DNA of 64,000 nucleotides from Prosapia bicincta (GCA_036971475.1 JBAIZL010000002.1:348390082-348454081), one strand, 5' to 3'. Numbered from the stretch's first letter, positions 12,329 to 24,186 are shown. Translations and numbers: made by a program. The notes: generated by a model from the sequence alone, not told the origin.

Positions 12329-12600
12329 CCGCTATCAATATGGCAGCATTTCATTTTGCAACCATATGGCAGCCACTTGAAAGAGTGGAGTATAAATGTT
12401 TTTCGTCGTGTATAATTTATTTCTAATAAACATGATACTACTCCATATACTTTAATTTTATAAAATCATAAAAATACAAAATTGACTGAAGTACTATCAA
12501 TACGGCAGCATTTCATTTAGGCATCAATATGGCAGCCAGTGTATATTTTCGTTCATTCTAATAACAATATGGCAGCCGGTGTGTATATTATTCCCACGCT
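12326..12600 (+). repeat. Left terminal region with five ATGGCAGC-type motifs
   Basis: The motif 'caatatggcagc' or a one-base variant occurs at about 12336-12347, 12362-12374, 12498-12509, 12525-12537 and 12565-12577. The longer context 'ctatcaatatggcagcattt' is itself duplicated (12332 and 12494), showing that the end is internally repeated. The same motif appears in reverse orientation near the right end (about 23041, 23330-23353 and 23361). Confidence 0.7.
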
Positions 12601-12849
12601 ACTAACGATACGAGAACCAACAGTGTTGCCAGTATGGTGCTACTATCTGTCTAGTCAAATGTTTAGACTCTAAGACACATGTGTGTAATCACGGTAAAAA
12701 CACAAACATTAGTATGGCCCTTCTTCATTTCAGCTGGCCAATTATTTACTCAACTCACATAAGTCTTAGTTGTTAGTTTTCATAAACGTGTACAACTATC
12801 GAAAGCTGACGGGAATACAAGTGTGTGCCTCTACAGGAGTAGCAAAAGG

Positions 12850-14290
12850 ATCAAATAGGGTAAAATATCGGAACAAAAAAAAAAGCTAGGAAATAATCAA
12901 TTGGGATGTTTTTAAGGATGCTGAGTTCACTACTGTGAACAAAATTAAACGGGGATGAACGGGTGGGGCTCTATAGGAGTTATAAAGGAGGATTTTGACT
13001 TGGGGTCAAAATGACAAAAGGCAAAAAAAAACTAGAAAATGATTAGTCGGAGGGTTTTAATGGTGCTGAGTCTTTTACCGTTATCGAACGTAATGGGGAT
13101 ACACAGGTGATCCTCTATAGGAGTAGCAAATGATGAATTGGAGTATAAATGTGATAAGGCAAAACAAAGCTAGAATATGATCAATCGTAGTGTTTTGGAG
13201 GTAGCTGAGTCCAATACCGTCTTCCATATTAATCGGGAATGCACGGATGTGGCTCTACGGGAGTAGAAAAGGGGTAGAATTGTGGTACAATTGTCAGAAG
13301 GCAAAAAAACAATTGAAAATGATCATTCGGGTGGGTTTTAATGTTACTGAGTCTTTCACCGTTATCGAACGTCAATGGGGATACGCGGGGACCCTCTATG
13401 GGAGTAGCAAATGATGAAATGGAGTATAATTAATTGTGACATGGCAAAACAAAGCTAGAATATGATAAATCGTAGTGTTTTGGAGGGTTCTAAGTAGAAT
13501 ACCGCCTTCAATATTATAATGGGATGCACGGGTGTGGCTCTACGGGAGTAGAAAGGGGATGAATTGGGGTAAAATTTTCAGAAGGCAAAAAAACAATGGA
13601 AAATGATCACTCGGGTGTTTTAAAGGTGCTGAGTCTTTTACCGTTATCGAAAGCCAATGGGGATACATAGGTGATCCTCTATGGGAGTAGCAAATGATGA
13701 ATTGGAGTATAAATCTGAAAACGCAAGACAAAGCTAGAGTATGATCAAACGTAGTGATTTTTAGGTCGGTGAGTCCAATACCGTCTTCCATATTAATCGG
13801 GAATGCACTGGTGTGGCTTTAAGGGGGTAGAAAAGGGGTAAATTAGGGTAAAATTGTCAGAAGGCAAAAAAACAATTGAAAATGATCATTCGGGTGGGCT
13901 TTAATGGTGCTGAGTCGTTTACCATAATCGAACGTCAATGAGGATACACGGGTGACCCTCTATGAGAGTAGCAAATGATGAATTGGGGGTATAATTGTGA
14001 GAAGGCAAAAAAAAACTAGAAAATGATCAATCGTAGTGTTTTGGAGGGTGCTGAGTCCAATACTGTCTACATTATTAAACAGGGATGCTCGGGTGTTGCT
14101 CTACGAGAGTAGAAAATTGCTAATTTGGGGTAAAATTGTCAGAAGGCAAAAAAAAAATATATATATAATGATCACTCGGGGAGTTTTAATGGTGCTGAGC
14201 CTTTTACCGTTATCGATCGTCAATGGGGATATACGGGTGATTCTCTATGGGAGTAGCAAATGATGAATTGGAGTAAAGACCTAATTGTGA
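12850..14290 (+). repeat. Left subterminal satellite array, about 141-bp monomers, two alternating types
   Basis: The block 'ctctatgggagtag' or its variant 'ctctacgggagtag' recurs at about 12971, 13115, 13255, 13396, 13540, 13679, 13819, 13959, 14101 and 14244 (spacing 139-144 bp). Type A monomers read 'ggtgatcctctatgggag' with 'caaatgatgaattgg'. Type B read 'ggtgtggctctacgggag' with 'aaaggggt'. They alternate, giving a dimer of about 282 bp. Monomers also share 'gtcagaaggcaaaaaaac' and 'gaaaatgatcactcgggt'. Decoy ORFs here are not genes. Confidence 0.9.
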
Positions 14291-16069
14291 GAAGAGAAGG
14301 TAAAATAGAGGTAGAATATTATGACTTGTAAAGTGAAAGATTCAACCAAATAAGATTTTATTTTGGTATTTTTATCTTTTGGAGGGAATGAACTAGCTGA
14401 AGTAAATAGATACTATCATGAAGTAACTATCATGGTCCCTGTCACACGATTAAAACTGATAATACTGAATGATGTGTTCATCCTTCAGAGATCGAAAATA
14501 AACATTATACAAACACGTTCATGACGGGTTCGATCCCAGGCGCTAATTGGTCACGTGTTACAATGTGAAATTTATACCGCCATTTCTCCATCTACTTTCA
14601 ACATACAACCACACGGGACATCTCTTTACAATCAGTTTCGTTTCGGCTACAATAGTACATAGTTGTCTTAGAAATTGTCACATTGATTGTTACAATTCTA
14701 TTATTTGTTGTTATTTTTAATATGAATTAACGAAATGAAACTTAACAAATTTATTGTTTTTAATAAAAATGTCCACAAATAAATTTAAACCCTCAATTTA
14801 AGTCATTTTGTCTATTTAGGTTAGTACACACGGCACTGTCTTATAAAAGGTATTACTCTCTTTGACGTATGTTTGGTAAAAAAGAGAGACACTTGCTAAA
14901 TCTATGCCTTACGGGTAAATCCACCGCCGCTAGGTTGCTATTTTAAAATTTCCCCGCCCCATTGAAGGTTTTCAGTGCTCTGTCGAGTTTTAGAAATAGT
15001 TCTCCAGTTCTGTCAGTAAACATAGTGTCATGGTAACAAAAATACGGGAGTGCAAGTAGACGATTGTATTGTGAATCAGCAGGCTAGGTGTAGACCGGTA
15101 TCCATCGATCCTCTGGATTGGTTACATGTTTTCAAAACCCTCAATAGATCTGCAAATAAATGAACGGTTTCATCTTTAACAATATTCAACCTAGATTTCC
15201 AAGCGTGCACTGCACGGAATAAAGGCCAAGCACGAATTCAATTTTTTTCTTCTGAATTTCTCATTTAATTATCAGTCTTAGAGCTAGTACACTAACTTCT
15301 CCTATATCCTTACTTTACGAAAATACATTTATTCTCATTTAATTTATTTTATCTCATTGAGCTTTTTGCCACAATTTTTAAATTCTATTTCTTTCGTGTT
15401 ACAATCTTTTAAGAGTTTTTGCAGTTTAAAAACGATTTTGCAGAATTTTTAGACTAATACATCGAATTTTCTTCAACATTTCTTCTTCAGTGTATTAAAA
15501 AAATGAAATTTTCAATAATAAGTTTTTACTGCTTGTAAAAAAATAATAAAGGATAAGTAAAGGGTTGGCATAAAGTTTATTTACAGTAAGTTTTTAAAGT
15601 TAGGCCTATAGTAGAAAAACAACAAATATTGTATCACCTTTACCTCAGGTAGGTAACCAGAAAAATCTACCTATATTGTACATTGTAAATAAAAGAAGGC
15701 TTTTATTTGGTCGAATTCCATCTAATGTTAATTTCTTGTTCACGTAGGCCTATAGAACACATCTATATTTATAGGTTCAAACGAGCACAAATTACCATTT
15801 TCGGATAAAAAAATTAAACATTGAAATAATAGTATTTCTGTACTTACGACAGCCAAATGTAACAAAAGAACTGTTTTATTTTTCTGTGAGCATATGCTTT
15901 AAAATGGTGCATATAGTATTCTAACAAGGAGTAAAATTTTCACGAAGATGTGACATTTTAGTGCCAATACCAATCAGTATAAACATTTCACCAAAATTAG
16001 GGCAAAACATTTTAGGTATTTATTCAAGGATTCATGTATCATAGGTGGTTTTGTGCCAATAAAACTAGA
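14291..16069. other. Interior of the large element, no gene recognised
   Basis: Mostly AT-rich. 'ggttcgatccc' at 14527-14537 resembles a tRNA B box, but no A box or tRNA fold accompanies it. No ORF of interest is seen. Confidence 0.4.
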
Positions 16070-16260
16070 GTGCAGTTCAGGCGGTTTAGGCAATGTTAAA
16101 TATACTTCTTTACTTCTAGATCTCTAAAGAATATAATATTATGTAAGGATATAGTTCTTCCCAATGTATATTGCATTGTAGCTAGGCATCAGGGTGAAAA
16201 ACGATTTCGGTAAGCAATGTAATACATCTATTTTATTTATCCACCATATTTGATTTGTCA
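15930..16260 (+). repeat. Left copy of an internal inverted repeat
   Basis: It shares, in reverse complement with 17600-17880, the blocks 'gggcaaaacattttaggt', 'gtgcagttcaggcggttta', 'aaggatatagttcttccc', 'aatgtatattgcattgtagc' and 'cggtaagcaatgtaata'. It has more frame breaks than the right copy, so any coding content here is more decayed. Confidence 0.8.
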
Positions 16261-17279
16261 TAAGTTATTATAGGTACAATTGTGTTTGAGTAAAGACCTA
16301 TTTTTTCTAAAAGTTTCTCTTTAAATACATTCATTAAATTTTCCTGGTAGTCGTTGTTGCCAGGTTAAAAAATTTATTTAATTCCTCCCTTAGATATGTT
16401 CCTAAAGGATGACATTTCACCTTGATTGTGATGTTACTTTCATCAAGACAGGTTGAATGCACCTGAAAATATATCTGATAAGTTTTAAGTATATTTTAAT
16501 CTTCTTCTTTAATTCTATCTTTAGCCGTATCCCTCCTGGTATCTACAATTTGATTTATTATTATTATGGTGAAAAACTTTACAAATATTTTGACGAATAT
16601 AGCTGAGGAACCAGTCTTCAAAAACTAGCTGTAAAATAGCGTTATGCAGAGTAACATAATGAAATTAGTCACTATGATGGTATTTCTTGTTAAAAAAACA
16701 AGACGTAAAAGATAATGATTGTTTTGTAGATTTTTTTTCACTTTAAAAAATCTCTCCGTTCTTCGGTCGACATGTTACATACATTTTTGTAGTTAGTATC
16801 AGAATGATTTTAGTTAGTTCTGCTGTGTCTGATCTCAAGACAAAGTCTGCTAATACTCAATCACTTCTCAAAACTGTCTCTTTTGTTTATATATTTTACG
16901 AATCCTACCACTAGCAATACCAGTTAATAAATAACTCCTAATTACAAACTTAATATTTCAATTTGAGTATTCTCTATTTTTCGTTCATAGAAAATTACTT
17001 CAGTTAAGCAACCCTAACCAAGAGCTTATAACACGTTTTGTAGTCAATCTTTAGATGGTGATAATCATAAATATTTACTACCGATGATCACGGTAATTTT
17101 TCACTATACTTCATGGTACTTCGTTTTATTTTTATGGTAGGCGAACAAAAAGACTATCTACGATCAAAACATTGGGCGTCCTGATAAAGAACACAACGGG
17201 CATCGGCTTTTTTTTAGCTATAATTGCCGACACTTAGTATGGTATTTATATCGTATGGTATCCCCGCAAGCAAGAATCA

Positions 17280-17502
17280 GTACAGTAGTCTTGAAGAGCC
17301 AAGCAACATTAATTTATGTATATACTGTAATCAATAAAGCTACGTATTTTGTGCATTCTTAATTATAGTATTAGGGTTCATTGGAACTCCTGTTTTTTTC
17401 TAGTGTAGGGCCTACAAGAAGCTATTTCCGTGTAATCCAAGTTTTCGGTAATCCGACGGTGTCTCGGTTCCATCTACCTCGAATTATCCATGCACTACTG
17501 TA
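17280..17502. mobile_element. Possible pogo/Tigger-type MITE
   Basis: Both ends begin TACAGTAGT (17280 side and, reverse-complemented, 17502 side), with TA at the edges. The right end continues 'gcatggataattcgagg' and 'ccgtcggattaccgaaaac'. This is like the 'GGATAATCCGAA' subterminal sequence common in arthropod pogo/Tigger elements. The left end shares only the outermost 9 bases, so the pairing is tentative. About 223 bp, no coding capacity. Confidence 0.35.
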
Positions 17503-17598
17503 TTTGTTTCCGTACCAATGATCACCGTACTTGAAACAGTTTTTCATGCAACTCTAAAGTGAGTGAATATCTCATAGACATTAAAGTTACTCTTGGGA

Positions 17599-17880
17599 CT
17601 AGAATATCGAGGATAAACATAATAGATTTATTACATTGCTTACCGAAAACGTTTTGATTCTAGCTACACTGCAATATACATTGGGAAGAACTATATCCTG
17701 ACATATAATCTTCAGAGATGTAGAAATAAAGAATTTTAAATATTTACCATTGCTTAAACCGCCTGAACTGCTTTCTAGTTTAATTAGCATATTAACACCT
17801 GTGATACATGTATCCTTAAATAAGTACTTAAAATGTTTTGCCCTTATGGTCATAGAATGTGTGTATATATCCACGTGTCC
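17599..17880 (-). pseudogene. Possible P-superfamily (THAP-type) transposase C-terminal remnant
   Basis: A 91-codon minus-strand frame. Residues about 31-40 read IKLESSSGGL and about 67-86 read CSVARIKTFSVSNVINLL. Order and spacing resemble the 'S..GGL' segment and the terminal 'F.RTRTFIRIxxLN' segment of P-element/THAP9-type transposases. It is also one arm of an internal inverted repeat whose other arm lies at about 15930-16260. I call this by resemblance only; key positions are degenerate and no THAP zinc finger was found. If right, it fits a Galileo-like origin of the surrounding foldback element. Confidence 0.3.
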
Positions 17881-18319
17881 TATCTTTGTTACATTATTTA
17901 TATTTTTTAAACTATTTTTTAAATATTTTGGATGAAAAAAATTAATATAATGTTATTATTGATACAAAAATTATGTTGTATGGCCTATAAGTAACGCTAG
18001 TTCTTTAATACCTTGGTCATTCATTTGGAAGAGTTGAGATATTGTTGCCAAGTGTTTCATTAGAGTCCTCGAAGTAAGTACTTCAGGAATTTGTAAACAT
18101 GCTATTTTAGCATGCTTTCATAAAACTTTATAAACAATTATGGGGTTACTGGTATTTGTGTTTGCAAACACGCAAATGTTATCGTTAAGAACGGAATTAT
18201 TTCTTGAAGTTATTAGCATATAAATATAAAATAATAATATAAAAAAAATCTCATAAAAATTGACACTCGGTAGTTTTTGAGACTGTACCACTCCCCTTAT
18301 ATTACATCTGTCAATTCCT

Positions 18320-18480
18320 TTGAACATAACTGTTGTTTCGCTGGAAAGGACATACAGCTGTGGATTCGCGACCTTATCTTGGAGAGAACTATGATAAATA
18401 TTTACAGACACAATTGTAATATGTAAACATAAACAGCCGACACTCCGAAAGCCATTCGACGTGTTTGTTTACTTGATGGC
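18320..18480 (+). repeat. Left arm of a second internal inverted repeat
   Basis: It shares 'gattcgcgaccttatcttgg', 'taaacataaacag', 'cactccga' and 'cgtgtttgtttac' with the reverse complement of about 20540-20690 (there 'ggttcgcgaccttgtcttgg', 'aaacataaacaggc' and so on). This pair has a different centre of symmetry (about 19.5 kb) from the 16-17.9 kb pair (about 16.9 kb). Confidence 0.8.
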
Positions 18481-20539
18481 ACACCAAACTTATCTTAATG
18501 TTCCGGTCAATGCATCTCATACTTTTCCCTTGGGGCTCTTAGATACTATAGGATCGATTAAGTATTTATTTTTTTAACTTAACTTGCTTTTCAAATTAAT
18601 TGTCATAGCATCTCTATCCGATTTTAAGAATCTAAAAGTGACTATTTGCTGTATATTGTTACAATTTGGTAACATTGCAAACATGTTAACACTAGTCTGC
18701 AACACATATATTAACAGATGTAACACTTAATATGCCCTACGCCATATATATATTCACTAAATGTTAATACCAATGTATTCAATAAACATATTAATAAAAT
18801 AAAACATAGACTACCAGCGGCTAAAGTCGAGAATATAAACAAATGATTCCGTCTTTATACGACCATTTTGACGTTGGGAGAATACCATAAATTTACGTTT
18901 ACGCCGTATGTAAATGAGAGAAAGGGATGGAAAAGATAGAATGCAGAAAGTCAGTTTTTCGGGCCTTCGTCCACGAGAGTACTTGTGGAGTGCGAGCCTT
19001 TATCTTTGTTTGGCTTGGACCTATGTTTGTTTACACCAGACAGCCTGATATCGTAATATAAACTAACAACACTTGCACAGATGTCATTTAGGTTCTTGTT
19101 TGTATACAATACAGAGATTAACGATGGATGATTCAGTATTTATTAACAACTATTTCAATTACCGTCCTGCAATTTCTGTCACAATACTACTGTCGTTGTA
19201 GCTCACAGGTACGAAATGTCTAAGTGTGATTTATTGTGTGGTTTAACAATTTATCTTGCATTTACTTTATAAAAATTGTTTTTGAATATTCTGATTGCCT
19301 GTGCCTAGTAGGGTAAACGTAGTTTTATGAGATCAGTTATATAATATTTACTAATTGAAAACTGTAGTACATAAAACCTACAGATTTTAGCGCAGTTTAG
19401 TTAAAAAGACTTATAATCGCACAATAATTAACATACACTAATTATTTCTTGTTCACTGATTGTACACACTTAACTTTATATACAAGATATCATTTGACAC
19501 ATTATAAGCTTTATTTATGGAAACTGGCATTAGAAATAATAACTCAATTTTGACAGCAGTATTTACACAGTGGCTCAGAACATTCTAGACATATTGGCTG
19601 TACAAAGACATCTTACAAAGTGTAACTAGTCTTTCTATTTTTTGTTGCTGGACAAATTCTACATTGCTTAAAACAATTTATCTATACAAATAGAAAAATT
19701 TGTAAATTTCTGGAGGTTGCAGTTTTTTGAAATCATTTTCATCGTCTGATGCACTTCGTTGAGATTCGGTATCATGATCGAAAAAGTACCGAAGAGGAGT
19801 ACTTTCGCTCATGATACCGAATTTCAGATCAACCATCCTTCTTTTAGAAGAACCCTGACCTTTTGCTCAATTACTTCTTCACTCTGTTGCACAATTCCCC
19901 TATTCTCTTTGATGCCTTCTAAAAGTTGGTCATTAGATACAGCACCTGAATCACTGTCTTCTTCGGCTAATGCTGATGATCAGGCACGATGACGGTAGTT
20001 AAAGGTTTAGCGTGGAATTTGTAGATATTGGCATAATAGGTTTTCTGGATATATAAGCTGATAAAGATAAGTCAATGAAATGATGTGGGTCAACAAATTC
20101 TCTTTGTCGTTTATTCTAAGTTGCATAAAGGTTGAACAAATATAAGGTCTACTTATTTATATTTTTTTAAAATTTACGGTTATAGTAGAATTTTTTTCAT
20201 TTACGGATGGTTCAAAAGTCATTCCGCTGCTCCCGCTAACGATACCATCCTTTTTAAAAGAACAAAAGAAAATAACACAAAAAGAGATGAAAATTAATTA
20301 CCCGAATTAGATATCTAAATAGTCTAAGTAAAATTGGAAAGAAAATGTATGACAATTAGGTAGACAAAATACATTTAAAAAAAATTAAATAAAAAATTTA
20401 ATTTTTATAAAATTATCAATTTGGGACAAACGGTTAACTTTTTAAGTTGAATCTTTCAAGCATACAGTCTTTAAAATTCTTAAAGCGCATGGACAGGCTG
20501 CATTGAAACACTGCTTCAAATTATAAAGATTAGTTTGAC
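18481..20539. other. Interior of the large element; hairpin and short acidic ORF remnants
   Basis: At 19764-19822 there is a hairpin with 14-bp outer arms (attcggtatcatga/tcatgataccgaat). Across and beside it, the minus strand has two short open stretches of acidic, charged composition. One is EEDSDSGAVSNDQ...VRVLLKEGWLI at about 19810-19960; the other starts MSESTPLRYFFDHDTESQ. They may be pieces of a decayed protein, but I recognise no family. The rest holds nothing I can name. Confidence 0.4.
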
Positions 20540-20690
20540 AGACATGACGTAAACAAACGTGCTAGAACTGCTATCGGAGTGCCGCCTGTTTATGTTTTCA
20601 TATCACAAACATTTCTGTAAATAGTTGTAGCATAACTCCTGTCCAAGACAAGGTCGCGAACCCGACTCTTTCTGTAGGTAATGTTGCATA
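20540..20690 (-). repeat. Right arm of the second internal inverted repeat
   Basis: Reverse-complement partner of 18320-18480, sharing the 'cgcgaccttgtcttgg' and 'cataaacagg' blocks. It lies immediately inside the right satellite array. Confidence 0.8.
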
Positions 20691-20729
20691 GTTGGAAACA
20701 TGCCAATTTCGGGCGATTTATTGTCAATG

Positions 20730-22985
20730 GGATATATACCTCAAATCACCCCTTGGTGATTCCTGACGAATCACCACCCCGTACATCCCCGACGAATTTT
20801 GATGAGAAGGGACTAGAACCTTCGAAATTCTTCGAATGCGCATTTTTGGGCAATATTTTAGATTCTGACAAGTTTTACCTCAATTCACCCACAGCGACAC
20901 CCGCAGTCCCTTCCTGGATTGTGCATTGCCAACTTCGGTGGTAGGATTAGACTCAGCATTATTAAAAACCCCGAGTGATCATTTTATAACGATCTCTTAG
21001 CCTCTGACCTTTTTACCCCAATTCTCCCTTTGCTACTCCCGTAGAGCCCACACCCGTCCAGCCCTGGTGTCTTTCGATGACGGTATTGAATTCAGCATCC
21101 TCAAAAGCCCTAAGGCAGTTATTTATCTGAAAATTTCACCCCAAATTATCCCTTTGGTTCTTGTGTAGAACCATCGCAGTACATATCCGGCGACGGCATT
21201 CAATTCAGCCTCCTCAAAAACCCCCGAGTGGTAAACTTCAAGTAAATTTTTGACTTTTGACATTTTTACCCCAAAACATCCCTTTGGCACTCACGTAGAG
21301 TCACATACGTCCATCCCCGGTGACTTTCGAGGACGCCATTGAGTTCAGCACGCCCGTCTAGATGACGTCATTGAATTTAGCATCCTCAGAAACCCCCGAA
21401 CGGCTTTTTTCCCGCGATTCTTAGGCACCTGACATTTTGACCCTAATTCAACCCCTTTGGTGCATGGGTTTAGCCTCACCAGTACATTCCCGGAGACTTT
21501 CGATGACGGCATTGAATTCAGCATCCTCAAAAACCTCCGAGCTGATATTTTCCAGTGATTTTTTGGCTTGTGACATTTTCACCCCAATTCACACCTTTGG
21601 TACTCGCGTGGAACCACACCAATGCATAGCCAGTGACGGCATTGAATTCCGCCTCATTATAATTCCCCGAGTTGTTATTTTCTAGTAATTTTTTTACTTT
21701 TGACATTTCTACTCCAAATCATCCCTTTGGCACTCATGTAGAGTATCATCTGTCCATCCCCGGTGACTTTCTATGGCGGAATTGAATTTAGCATCCTCAA
21801 AAACCCCCGAGTGGTTATGTTCCAGCGATTTTTTGACTTTTGACTTTTTCACCTCAATTCACCCCTTTGGTACTCGCGTGGAACCACATTAGTGCATCCC
21901 CGGCGACTTTCGGTGACGGCATTAAATTCCGCCTTACCAAAAACACCCGAGTGGATATTTTCTACTTATTTTTTGACTTTTGACTTTTTTTTACCCCAAA
22001 TGATCCCTTTGGTACTTACGTAGAGTCACATCCGGTCCATCCCCGGTGACTCTAGATAACGCAATTGAATTTAGCATCCCCAAAAACACCCGAACGGTAA
22101 TTATCCCGCGATTCTTAGGCATCTGACATTTTTACCCAAATTCAACCCCTTTGATACATGGGTTTAGCCTCACAAGTACATCCCCGGAGACTTCCGATGA
22201 CGGCATTGAATTCAGCATCCTCGAAAACCCCCGAGCGGATATTTTTCAGCGATTTTCTGACCTCTGACATTCTCACCCCAATTCACCCCTTTGGTACTCT
22301 CATGGAACCACACCAATGCATTCCCGGTGACATTCGGTGACGGCATTGAATTCCGCCTCATCAAAATTTCCCGAGTTGTTATTTTCTAGTAATTTTTTTA
22401 CTTTTGACATTTCTACCCCAAATCATCCCTTTGGCACTCACGTAGAATATCATCTGTCCATCCCCGGTGACTTTCGATGGTGGAATTGAACTCAGCATCC
22501 TCAAAAACCCCCCGAGTGGTTATGTTCCAGAGATTTTTTAACTTCTGACATTTTCACCCCAATTCACCACTTTCGTACTCGCGTGGAACCATACCAGTGC
22601 ATCCCCGGCGACTTTGGGTGACGGCATTGAATTCCGCCTTACCAAAAACCCCCGAGTGGTTATTTTCTAGTTATTTTATGACTTTTGACTTTTTTACCCC
22701 AAATCATCCCTTTGGTACTTACGTAGAGTTACATCCGGTTCATCCCCGGTGACTCTAGATGACGCCATTGAATTTAGCATCCTCAAAAATCCCCCGAACT
22801 GTCAATATCCCGCGATTCTTAGGCATCTGACATTTTTACCCTAATTCAACCCCTTTCGTACATGGATTCAGCCTCACCAGTACATCCCCGGAGACATTTG
22901 ATGACGGCAATGGATTCACCATACTCAAAAACCCCCGAGTGGTCACTTTCCAGCGATTCTTTGTCCAATTCAAATACTGTATATA
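20730..22985 (-). repeat. Right subterminal satellite array, about 140-bp monomers with a 5-monomer higher-order repeat
   Basis: About 16 monomers. The 'tttggtactcgcgtggaacc' block or its variants start near 21032, 21153, 21284, 21458, 21597, 21727, 21867, 22009, 22150, 22289, 22429, 22570, 22710 and 22855. Variant types repeat in the order d-a-b-a-c: d = 'catgggtttagcctca', a = 'ctcgcgtggaacc', b = 'cactcacgtagaatatc', c = 'tacttacgtagagt'. Type d recurs at 21458, 22150 and 22855, so the higher-order unit is about 692-705 bp. Monomers are homologous in reverse orientation to those at 12850-14290 ('gtgaattggggtgaaaatgt', 'cagaagtcaaaaaatc', 'accactcggg'). Confidence 0.9.
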
Positions 22986-23329
22986 CATTACGTCGTACGA
23001 TTGATATCTATGTGGATGCCAGCAATGTTGCCAAGTTTGTGGCTGCCATAATGTTAGGGAATGGTTGAAATATACAGTAAATTTATATACAGGAAGCGAC
23101 CATGCTGCCCCTAGCGGAAATGTTACAAACTTGTGATATACAAATCCCGTTCACTCTGCTATCAATACGAGTACCGTTTGGTTACTACAAATTATTTTTT
23201 AAAAATTCAGAACGACCATAGAACTTCGAAATACAGTATAACTCCAATAAAACACTTCTTTTTACACTTATTGACATAATTTTTATTTTGATTATTGTCA
23301 AAGGGTGTTACATTATCATGGATTACTAT

Positions 23330-23353
23330 GTGGCAGCCGTATACGGCTGCCAC
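23330..23353. repeat. 24-bp perfect palindrome
   Basis: gtggcagccgta followed directly by its exact reverse complement tacggctgccac, with no spacer. It contains two head-to-head copies of the ggcagcc motif found at both ends of the large element, about 70 bp inside the right border. Confidence 0.95.
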
Positions 23354-23416
23354 AAGTACCCGGCTGCCAGTTTGAATGCAAAATGACCAATGTATGGTCT
23401 CCGTATTGTTAGCAGG

Positions 23417-23420
<4 letters not shown>

Positions 23421-23450
<30 letters not shown>
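23421..23450. repeat. (AT)n microsatellite at right border of the large foldback element
   Basis: 30 bp of pure AT directly outside the right terminal sequence, mirroring the left border. Confidence 0.9.
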
Positions 23451-23452
<2 letters not shown>

Positions 23453-23662
23453 CATTTTTATGCGAATTATTCCTTTGTATAATTTTTTAAATTAGTTGTG
23501 CTGGGCCCAAAAAGCCTATTAATGTAGGATTGCTACATTATGTAGCTGCTATAGCTAATTCCTTTTTTCTTAGTGTCTAGATTGTATTTTTATTTATATT
23601 TGTCAGAATTGAAAGTTGGTATTGAAAATTTGGAAATTTTTGTGGTAATTATAAGAAAGAAG

Positions 23663-23819
<157 letters not shown>

Positions 23820-24186
23820 CATGGTACAACCTCAATCAACTTCTTAGGTTTATTTTAGATATGTCGAGTTTCAGAATCCAAATGACATAATTCAGTATTT
23901 CCAACGTGCCAAGAGTCGGTAATTATTTTTAAAAAAATAATACAATATTATAGTTTTAAAATTTTTGAAACCATCATAACTGCCTATTGTTATTATTTGT
24001 TGAAAATTTATGATACGTAAATCTGAAGTTTTAAATCAAAATATTTATAAAACTTACTAAATACTGGCTGCATATTAAGTATTTATAAATGTGAATAGAA
24101 TTTGGAATCATTGTTTTTATCCCAATAAACTATATATCAATATAATAGAAATGAAATGATATTTCATTATATATATATTGTTACAC

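Larger units (their letters stand above)
12325..23420. mobile_element. Large foldback-type element with inverted satellite arrays (about 11.1 kb)
   Basis: The two ends are related in inverted orientation and both abut (TA)n tracts. The left end reads 'cccgctatcaatatggcagc'; the reverse complement of the right end reads 'cctgctaacaatacggag'. Both continue to 'ttttgcaa/ttttgcat' and 'ggcagcc'. Inside each end lies a tandem array of about 140-bp monomers, in opposite orientation on the two sides. Further inverted pairs lie inside: 16070-16260 against 17600-17880, and 18320-18480 against 20540-20690. Terminal inverted repeats built of tandem monomers are characteristic of FB and Galileo (P-superfamily) foldback elements. 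Calling it one mobile element is inference; no exact target-site duplication other than TA-rich flanks is visible. Confidence 0.55.

Noticed and set aside
14527..14537. tRNA B-box-like GGTTCGATCCC, possible SINE or tRNA
   Set aside because: No A box, acceptor stem or A-rich tail found around it.
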